From Geodermatophilus amargosae (lineage in GTDB: Bacteria > Actinomycetota > Actinomycetes > Mycobacteriales > Geodermatophilaceae), in assembly GCF_900116515.1 (NCBI RefSeq), contig NZ_FPBA01000004.1:1-64000 (forward strand): DNA of 64,000 bases, written 5' to 3'. The notes beneath the pieces were generated by a model, which was given only the letters and a program-made list of their open reading frames with translations, was not told where the DNA came from and did not search any database. Position 1 is the stretch's first letter, and each line of letters opens with the position of its first letter. Positions 57,359 through 64,000 of this stretch are shown piece after piece. Made by a program: the position numbers and the translations under genes.

Positions 57359-57769
57359 ATCGACCCGGTCCTGACCGACGCGTGCGGCTTCGACGTGAGG
57401 AGTGCCTCCCGAGGTCACTTCCGGGCCACGGTGCACGTCGACGAGTCCGGCGAGATCACACGGATCGTCGCCCACCCCGGTTTCACGACCACGTCGACCG
57501 GCCCCTCGGGGGCCCCCTGACCACGTCCGACCGCGGCATGGACCGGATCACCTTCAACGCGGACGGGACGGTCACCGTCGTCGGGACCGGGATCCACCTG
57601 AAGGTCAAGGGCGCTGAAGGTCAAGGGCGGAGCCCATGCCATCGGACTGTGGGTGCTGACCATCGACGGCGAGACCGGGGAACTGCTCGACGCCGAGTAC
57701 CACGGACGCTTCGACTTGGAGGAGCCGGAGATCGTCGACCACATCTGCGCCAGCCTCGAGCCAGCCTGA
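57359..57769 (+). pseudogene. Conserved hypothetical gene broken by a 16-bp tandem duplication and a second frameshift
   Basis: Three frame segments make one product. Frame 2 reads DACGFDVRSASRGHFRATVH to about 57500, frame 1 LTTSDRGMDRITFNADGTVT up to HLKVKG, and frame 2 again IGLWVLTIDGETGELLDAEY then CASLEPA to the stop at 57767-57769. The second shift is caused by CTGAAGGTCAAGGGCG present twice in tandem (57598-57613 and 57614-57629). The first lies near the G/C runs at 57506-57517. The family (SSDRG...F-N-x-DG-T-V) is a common unnamed actinobacterial protein. Confidence 0.7.
57598..57629 (+). repeat. 16-bp tandem duplication
   Basis: Two exact adjacent copies of CTGAAGGTCAAGGGCG; removing one restores the reading frame of the gene around it. 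Confidence 0.9.
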
Positions 57770-57804
57770 GTCCACGAGCCTGTCCTTCCGCAGCTCGCTG
57801 AGTC

Positions 57805-58100
57805 ATGGTCCGACCGGCGAGTCCTCCCCGCCCGGGCGGTGTCCGGCCGCTGCCCGCGCACCGTCGCCTCCCCGTCCCGCCGCACTCCCGGCGGCACGTC
57901 GGTGCGAGCCTCGTCTCACCCGGGCTGTCCGGCGTCGCCGTCTCGCGCAGGCTGGGACACTCGGGACCGGAGATCACCGACCGCGTGTCCGCTATCCGGA
58001 GCCCGACGACGAGCTCACGACGCGTGCGGCGATGGCCGAGATCCTGTCCACGGACGTTCCTGACGTGTACCCGTCGTGTACCCGGGAGCCGAGCGCGTAG
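57805..58100 (+). pseudogene. 3' relic of a phage-type tyrosine integrase
   Basis: Frame 1 shows SRRHVGASLVSPGLSGVAVS then RRLGHSGPEITDRV, matching the R-H-T-H...LGHSS-x-x-T stretch of tyrosine integrases. After a shift near 57985-57993 frame 3 continues with EPDDELTTRAAMAEILSTDV and a Cys-rich tail to TAG 58098-58100. The catalytic Arg box and the Tyr are degraded. A leftover of an old prophage or element. Confidence 0.5.
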
Positions 58101-58117
58101 GGAAGACCGCAGTCCTG

Positions 58118-58822
58118 ATGCCGAAGAACCTCGCCGCCGTCCTGTTCGACATGGACGGCACCCTGGTCGAGTCCGAGCAGCACTGGGGCGAGGCGCTGTT
58201 CGGCCTGGCCCGGCGCCTCGGCGGGAACCTGCGCGCGGCCGCGCGCGGGTCCACCGTCGGCACGAGCATGGCGACCTCGATGCAGATCCTCCAGGCCGAC
58301 CTCGGCCTCGAGCGCAGCCCCGAGGACACCCGTGCCGACATCGCCTGGGTGGAGGACGCGGTGGCAGGCCTGCTCGCCGGCGGGCTGCACTGGCGGCCCG
58401 GTGCGCGGGAGCTGCTCGCCGGGGTCCGCACGGCCGCGCTGCCCACGGCCCTGGTGACGACGACGCCGCGCCGGCTCGCCGACCTGGTCATCGGGCAGGT
58501 CGAGCGGGCGTTCCCCGACGTGCCGCCGTTCGACCTGACCGTCTGCGGCGACGAGGTGCCCGCCCGCAAGCCCGACCCCGCGCCGTACCTGCAGGCCACC
58601 GCGGCCCTCGGCGTCGACCCGGCGGACTGCGTGGTGGTCGAGGACTCCGCGGCCGGGGTCGCGGCAGGCCTGGCCGCCGGGTGCGCCGTCCTCGGCGTGC
58701 CGTCGCTGCAGCCGCTGGCCCCCGCGCCGGGACTGGTGCTGCGCGACACCCTCGCCGGGATCGGCGTCGCCGACCTCGAGCGGTTGCTGCTCGACCGGGA
58801 GACGGCCGCGCCGCGCGCCTGA
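58118..58822 (+). CDS. HAD-superfamily hydrolase (phosphatase)
   Basis: 234 aa with all four HAD motifs: FDMDGTLVESEQ (nucleophile Asp), LVTTTPRR (Thr), ARKPDPAPYL (Lys) and VVVEDSAAGVAAG (acidic pair). The cap is the helical C1 type, as in beta-phosphoglucomutase or phosphoglycolate phosphatase-like proteins. ATG 58118 is at the usual position. Convergent with the amidohydrolase gene. Confidence 0.88.
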   Translation: MPKNLAAVLFDMDGTLVESEQHWGEALFGLARRLGGNLRAAARGSTVGTSMATSMQILQADLGLERSPEDTRADIAWVEDAVAGLLAGGLHWRPGARELLAGVRTAALPTALVTTTPRRLADLVIGQVERAFPDVPPFDLTVCGDEVPARKPDPAPYLQATAALGVDPADCVVVEDSAAGVAAGLAAGCAVLGVPSLQPLAPAPGLVLRDTLAGIGVADLERLLLDRETAAPRA

Positions 58823-58826
58823 CCGC

Positions 58827-59999
58827 TCAGGTCCCGACCTCCTGACCACGGGACACGACCAGGCGCACGCGCGCCAGCGCCGAGACGTCGGTCGTGGCGT
58901 CGCCGTCGACGAGCAGCAGGTCGGCGTCGAGTCCCGGCGCCAGCCGGCCGGTGCCTCCCGCCAGGCCGCACGCGTCGGCCGCTGCACCGGTCGCCGTCCG
59001 GAGGGCGTCGGCCGCGGGCACACCGCCGTCCACGAGCGATCCGACGGCTCGCGGCAGGAGCCCGTGCGGCTTGCCCGGGGCGATGCCGGCGTCGACACCG
59101 CTGACCAGCCGCACGCCGGCGCGGTGCAGCCGGGCGGCCTCCTCGGCTCGCGCCTGCTCGGTGAGGCCCAGCCGGTCGATGAGCTCCTGCACCCGCGGCG
59201 GCGGCACGGCGTCCGGGGCGAGGCCCAGCGTCGGGCAGACGGCGGTGCCCGCGCGGGCGAGCTGCCCGGCCAGCGACGGCGGGAGGCCCCAGCCGGTCGC
59301 GGTCAGGCCGGTGCAGTGCTCGATGCCGTCGACGCCCGCGGCCAGCACCTGCCGGACGGCGCCGAGGGCGTGCGCGTGCGCGGTCACCGGCAGGCCGAGC
59401 CGGTGGGCCTCCTCGACCACGGCCCGCACCTCGGCCGAGGTGAACTGGCAGGCGGCCATGTCCGTGCCGGGCGTCATGGCCCCGCCGCTGGCCATGAGCT
59501 TGACGAGGGCGGCGCCCCGCTCGGCGCGCTCGCGTACGGCGGCCCGCAGGGCGTCGACGCCCCGGGCCTCCCCGCCCATCGACGCGCAGTGGCCGCCAGG
59601 GGAGGTGATCGGCGGCCCGGCGGCGACCACGGTGGGGCCGGTCGCCGGCGCCCGGTCGACGACCGCCCACCCCACGTCGCCGAGGTCGCGGACGGCGGTG
59701 ACCCCGGCGGCCAGGTGCTGCCGCAGGCTCCTCGCCACGATCCGGTCGACCTCGTCGGGATCCAGCTCGGGCAGCTGGTCCAGCGCGCGGGGGCTGCTGT
59801 CCCCGCAGAGGTGCACGTGCGCGTCGACCAGTCCGGGGAGCAGCGTCGTCCCGGGCAGCGAGGTGACCGGCACTCCTGCGGGCGGCGCGGCGGCGGCCGG
59901 CTCGACGGCGAGGACGCGGCCGTCCTCGACGAGGACGAGGGCGCCGGAGGGCAGGACGCGGTCCCCGTCGAAGGCGCGGTCGGCGCGGTAGGCCCGCAT
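58827..59999 (-). CDS. Amidohydrolase (imidazolonepropionase-like)
   Basis: A 390-aa metal hydrolase. LPGLVDAHVHLCGDSS holds the metal H-x-H, ALVKLMASGGAMTPGTDMAA, PVTAHAHALGAVRQVLAAG and GIEHCTGL the barrel His residues, and LVSGVDAGIAPGKPHG the final Asp. The C-terminal ADADLLLVDGD-like strand (GLDADLLLVDGDATTDVSAL) is typical of prolidase/imidazolonepropionase-like enzymes. ATG 59999 after GAGGAGG. Substrate unknown. Confidence 0.88.
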   Translation of the reverse strand: MRAYRADRAFDGDRVLPSGALVLVEDGRVLAVEPAAAAPPAGVPVTSLPGTTLLPGLVDAHVHLCGDSSPRALDQLPELDPDEVDRIVARSLRQHLAAGVTAVRDLGDVGWAVVDRAPATGPTVVAAGPPITSPGGHCASMGGEARGVDALRAAVRERAERGAALVKLMASGGAMTPGTDMAACQFTSAEVRAVVEEAHRLGLPVTAHAHALGAVRQVLAAGVDGIEHCTGLTATGWGLPPSLAGQLARAGTAVCPTLGLAPDAVPPPRVQELIDRLGLTEQARAEEAARLHRAGVRLVSGVDAGIAPGKPHGLLPRAVGSLVDGGVPAADALRTATGAAADACGLAGGTGRLAPGLDADLLLVDGDATTDVSALARVRLVVSRGQEVGT

Positions 60000-60087
60000 G
60001 TCGGCCTCCTCGGGGTGCACGGCGGGAGGTCCGCGATGCTGGGGCCCGGAGGCCGCCCGGTCGAGGGGACCCGGCGCGTACCGGTGG

Positions 60088-60546
60088 TCAGCCGGTCGCC
60101 GCGGGCAGGTCGGCGAGCACCCGGGCGCCGGCGGGGGAGACGACCAGCGCACGGGGGAGTGCCTCCACGCGGGACACCCAGCCCTCGGCCAGGGCCGTCC
60201 GCAGCAGCGCCGCGCCCAGCGCGCCGCCGAGGTGACTGCGCCGCTCGGTCCAGTCCAGGCAGGTCCGGACCAGGGGACGGCGGCCGGGGAGCACGTCGCC
60301 GCACACGTCGGTGAACCAGCGCCGCCCGGCGGCGGTGACGGTGAGCCCGTCGCCGGTGGCCAGCAGGCCACGGGCGACGAGCGTGTCGTGGACCGTCACG
60401 CCCCGGCGACCGGCGAGGTGGTCGTAGCAGGTGCGCGCCTCGGCCAGCCGCGCCTCGGCCCGCGCCGTCCGCAGCGACGTCGGCCGGACCCGTTCGCCGG
60501 CGAGCACCCCGGCGAACCGGGCGAACGAGTCGGCGGTCAGGGGCAC
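60088..60546 (-). CDS. ArsR-like regulator, apparently lacking its DNA-binding half
   Basis: 152 aa matching only the C-terminal half of ArsR-type regulators with the conserved ARTCYDHLAGRRGVTVHDTL, DGLTVTAAGRRWF, LVRTCLDWTERRSHLGGALG and GWVSRVEALPRALVVSPAG. The family's N-terminal winged helix (about 80 residues) is not found in any frame upstream. GTG 60546 is the best start. Either a decayed gene or a stand-alone effector domain. Confidence 0.6.
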   Translation of the reverse strand: MPLTADSFARFAGVLAGERVRPTSLRTARAEARLAEARTCYDHLAGRRGVTVHDTLVARGLLATGDGLTVTAAGRRWFTDVCGDVLPGRRPLVRTCLDWTERRSHLGGALGAALLRTALAEGWVSRVEALPRALVVSPAGARVLADLPAATG

Positions 60547-60609
60547 CGCGCCATCCTGGTGCAGCCGCCCGACGGTTCGGTCCCCGCCGGACGCGGCCAG
60601 GCTGGGCGC

Positions 60610-61185
60610 ATGCCGCTGCTGCCCACCGCCGTCCTCGAGGACCCGCGCTACCGGGTGCCCGCCGCTCCGCCCGCCGGCGCCGGGCTGACCTGGCTGCGGT
60701 CGCAGGTGCCCCGTTTCTGCGACGGCCCCGAGCACCTCCGTCGCCGGGCGAGGGTCGACCGCGTCCCGTCCTCGGCCGTTATCCCCAACTTAATTGCCGA
60801 CCCAACCACTGCGCTGCTGGAGGCCTTCGGCCTCCCGGCGGGTTGCCTGGACGACGTCGCCCTCGTGGCGGCGGCGTACCAGCCGCACGCGCCGCAGTCG
60901 CCGGGTGCCGACGCCGCGCTCGAGCGGCTGGTCGACGCCTGCGGCGGGCGCAGCGAGGAGACGGCGGCGCGACTGTGCCTGCTCGTGCAGGCGCACACGG
61001 CGATGCGCGCGCTGATCGGGCAGCGACGGACGGGAGCGGCCGGACCACCGGTGCCGGTGACCCGGCGGGTGGCGCCGGACGGGACGACGGTGGAGGTGGA
61101 CCTGACCGACGCGCCGTTCGGGCGGGGATCGCACGGCCGCCCGGGCCGGGCGCTGGCCGAGGCGTGGGCGGAGGTGCTCCGGTGA
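60610..61185 (+). CDS. Short P450-like protein without the heme-binding Cys
   Basis: 191 aa. The end FGRGSHGRPGRALAEAWAEV copies the P450 heme loop F-G-x-G-x-H-x-C-x-G but with Arg for the Cys, and LCLLVQAHTAMRALIG resembles the I helix. The N-terminal part (LPTAVLEDPRYRVPAAP) is normal for this unnamed group, but the middle is much shorter than a P450. A low-GC patch at about 60778-60812 inside the gene looks foreign. It overlaps the next start (GTGA). Confidence 0.55.
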   Translation: MPLLPTAVLEDPRYRVPAAPPAGAGLTWLRSQVPRFCDGPEHLRRRARVDRVPSSAVIPNLIADPTTALLEAFGLPAGCLDDVALVAAAYQPHAPQSPGADAALERLVDACGGRSEETAARLCLLVQAHTAMRALIGQRRTGAAGPPVPVTRRVAPDGTTVEVDLTDAPFGRGSHGRPGRALAEAWAEVLR

Positions 61186-61961
61186 GTGCCGCCGCTGCCT
61201 TCGCCGCCCTGCACGACGGCCCGGCGCCGCTGCTGCTGCCCAACGCCTGGGACGTCGCCTCGGCGCTGGCGCTGGCCGCCGACGGCCATCCCGCCGTCGG
61301 GACGACGAGTCTCGGCGTGGCCGCGGCCGCGGGGATCCCGGACACCTCCCGCGCGGGACGCCAGGCCACCGTCGACCTGGCGCGCTCGCTGGCGCGGCTG
61401 CCGGTGCCGGTCACCGTCGACCTCGCCGACGGTTTCGCCGACGACCCCGCCGAGGTGGCCGCGCTCGTGGCTGGCCTGCCGGCGGCGGGGGTCAACCTGG
61501 AGGACAGCACCGGCGGGCGCCTGGTCGACCCGGGGCTGCACGCGGCGAAGGTGGCCGCCGTCGCCGAGGCCGCGCCCGGGGTCTTCCTCAACGCCCGGGT
61601 GGACACGTACTGGCTGGGGGAGCACGCCGACCTCGCGACCACCCTCGACCGGGCACGGCGCTACGTGGCCGCCGGTGCCGACGGCGTCTTCGTGCCCGGC
61701 CGGCTGGGCGAGGCGGAGATCGCCGTCCTGACCTCGGAGCTGGCGGTGCCGGTCAACGTGCTGGCCGGGGCGCACCCGCTGCCGCGCCTGGCCGAGCTGG
61801 GCGTGCGCCGGGTGAGCACCGGCTCGCTGCTGTTCCGGGCGGCCCTGGACGCCGCGGTCGCGGTGGCCGCCCGCCTGCGCGACGGCGAGGCCGCTCCGCC
61901 CGCCACGCCCTACGCGGAGGTGGAGGCACGCACGGCGGCGTACGGCGGAGGACCTCCGTGA
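61182..61961 (+). CDS. Isocitrate lyase / PEP mutase family protein
   Basis: A 259-aa alpha/beta barrel. PLLLPNAWDVASALALAADG, VGTTSLGVAAAAGIPD, VTVDLADGFADDPAEVAALV (the metal-binding D-x-D/E), GVNLEDSTGGRLVDP and FLNARVDTYWLGE are the PEP mutase/isocitrate lyase superfamily signatures. The usual lyase Cys loop (KKCGH) is absent, as in the oxaloacetate hydrolase/methylisocitrate lyase-like side. Overlaps the preceding gene by 4 bases. Confidence 0.88.
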   Translation: MSAAAAFAALHDGPAPLLLPNAWDVASALALAADGHPAVGTTSLGVAAAAGIPDTSRAGRQATVDLARSLARLPVPVTVDLADGFADDPAEVAALVAGLPAAGVNLEDSTGGRLVDPGLHAAKVAAVAEAAPGVFLNARVDTYWLGEHADLATTLDRARRYVAAGADGVFVPGRLGEAEIAVLTSELAVPVNVLAGAHPLPRLAELGVRRVSTGSLLFRAALDAAVAVAARLRDGEAAPPATPYAEVEARTAAYGGGPP

Positions 61962-62042
61962 TTGCCCCGGGCGTCGGACTCGCCGGTGCCAGGCGACGGA
62001 CCGCGGGCGACGGCGGGTGGCCCGTGCCGCCCGCCCGGGGCG

Positions 62043-62966
62043 TCAGTCCCGCTCGACGATGGGCAGCGTCGCCCAGCCGGCCGCGGCGGCCGCCTCGGCG
62101 GGGAACGGCGGGGGAGTGCCGCCGAAGGACGGGCACAGCGCCTGGTGGTCGCACCAGTCGCACAGCCGGGTGCGGTTGGGCCGGAAGTCGCCGGTGGCCA
62201 CGGCCCGCTCGATCGCCGCCCAGATGGCCAGCAGCGTCCGCTCGAAACGGACCAGCTCGCCCTCCTCGGGGGCGTAGGTCAGCGCGTCACCGTCGCCGAG
62301 GTAGATGAGCTTGAGCTGGCTGGCCACGACGCCGCGGGTGCGCCACAGCACCAGCGCGTAGAACTTCATCTGGAACAGCGCCTTGGACTCGAACGCCTCG
62401 CGCGGCATCGAGCCGGTCTTGTAGTCGACCACCCGCAGCGCGCCGTTGCGGGCGACGTCGAGCCGGTCGACGTACCCGCGCAGCAGCAGCCCGTCGGGCA
62501 GCGTCACCTCGACCAGCTGCTCGCGGCCCTCCGGCTGGATGCGGGTCGGGTCCTCCAGGCGGAAGTAGGTCTCCACCAGCTTCCCGGCCGAGGCCAGCCA
62601 GGACTCCAGCGACGGCGGCTCCTGCCCCTCCTCGGCCGCGGTGAACAGCGCCTCGACCTCGGGGTCGGCGCGCAGCTCGTCCCACGCCGGGGCCACCAGC
62701 TCGCGGGCCGCCTCGACCGTGCGCTCGGCCGGCGGGAGGTCGTAGAGGCGCTCCAGGACGGAGTGCACCAGCGTGCCCCGCACCGCGGCGGCGCTCTTCT
62801 TCTCCGGCAGCCGGTCGATGGTGCGGAAGCGGTAGAGCAGCGGGCAGGTCTTGAAGTCGGCCGCCCGGCTCGGGGACAGCGAGGGCCGGCGAGGTGCCCT
62901 CGCGCCCTCCCCGGGAGCCTGCTCGCCGCCGCCGGACGCCGTGTCGGGGAGGACCACTGCCGTCAT
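62043..62966 (-). CDS. RecB-type exonuclease, PD-(D/E)XK with iron-sulfur cluster
   Basis: A 307-aa stand-alone nuclease. LSPSRAADFKTCPLLYRFR supplies the first cluster Cys, RGTLVHSVLERL the His, LRVVDYKTGSMP the D...D-Y-K core, and CDWCDHQALCPSF the other three Cys, as in AddB/Cas4-like nucleases. Such genes stand next to trmI and the proteasome genes in actinobacteria; divergent from trmI here. Confidence 0.9.
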   Translation of the reverse strand: MTAVVLPDTASGGGEQAPGEGARAPRRPSLSPSRAADFKTCPLLYRFRTIDRLPEKKSAAAVRGTLVHSVLERLYDLPPAERTVEAARELVAPAWDELRADPEVEALFTAAEEGQEPPSLESWLASAGKLVETYFRLEDPTRIQPEGREQLVEVTLPDGLLLRGYVDRLDVARNGALRVVDYKTGSMPREAFESKALFQMKFYALVLWRTRGVVASQLKLIYLGDGDALTYAPEEGELVRFERTLLAIWAAIERAVATGDFRPNRTRLCDWCDHQALCPSFGGTPPPFPAEAAAAAGWATLPIVERD

Positions 62967-62980
62967 GAGTCCGAGGGTAG

Positions 62981-63982
<1,002 letters not shown>

Positions 63983-64000
63983 CGGGAGGGCTCCCTCCCG

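Noticed and set aside
60778-60812. Low-GC stretch resembling part of lacZ alpha (CCCAACTTAATxGCC)
   Set aside because: The likeness covers only about 15 bases and the flanks do not match a vector; kept only as an odd composition patch.

Overview
This is a high-GC actinobacterial chromosome segment, probably from the Geodermatophilaceae or a close relative. The call rests on mshC and a mycothiol-dependent isomerase-family protein (mycothiol biology), the phosphoglycerate mutase-like/DUF3090/SCO1664-family trio, a PAC2 protein, RecB-exonuclease plus TrmI side by side, and pervasive GTG starts. The family assignment is inference; no rRNA or species marker is present.

Left part, 1 to about 18.4 kb: an accessory region ending at a tRNA-Leu(GAG) gene. 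It holds the frameshifted end of an IS701-family transposase that has cut a lipoprotein gene. It also holds several gene relics (TM0106-type RecB-like nuclease, NmrA-type reductase, EAL domain) and a two-gene membrane/coiled-coil module. Further along come a spherulin-4-like protein, several unknown proteins and a protein with three endonuclease VII/HNH-like units. A GC-rich, repeat- and palindrome-laden stretch precedes a replication-relaxation family gene. The region closes with a 59-aa gene overlapping the first of two tandem large serine recombinases. The second recombinase reads into the 3' end of the tRNA, the usual sign of an element integrated in a tRNA gene. The other end of the element was not found and is probably to the left of the window.

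Core part, 18.5 to 64 kb, in order: a SHOCT membrane protein, an M20 peptidase, an SDR, a quinone oxidoreductase, small conserved proteins, an NmrA gene broken by one stop codon, and a DUF2470 gene with an iron box. Then come a RecD-like helicase coupled to an aldo/keto reductase, uppP, a GPP34 protein, the trio named above, and a complete glycerol module (SorC-type regulator divergent from glpD-glpF-glpK, with a perfect palindromic operator candidate). These are followed by mshC-dgt, PAC2 divergent from metH, and a GAF/Fis-type regulator divergent from amidohydrolase-DUF59-ADH. That last trio normally forms the tail of diiron propane monooxygenase operons, but here the monooxygenase is absent. 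The rest is central and secondary metabolism: an E1/transketolase-like enzyme, a second zinc ADH, phosphofructokinase, a methyltransferase, a HAD hydrolase, an imidazolonepropionase-like amidohydrolase and a PEP mutase-like enzyme. The window ends with a RecB-type exonuclease and trmI.

A second decay spot lies at 57.3-58.1 kb, with a gene broken by a 16-bp tandem duplication and a tyrosine-integrase relic. Another lies near 60.1-61.2 kb, with a short ArsR-like and a short P450-like gene. Strong hairpins sit between several convergent genes, and two of them share a 27-bp dispersed sequence.
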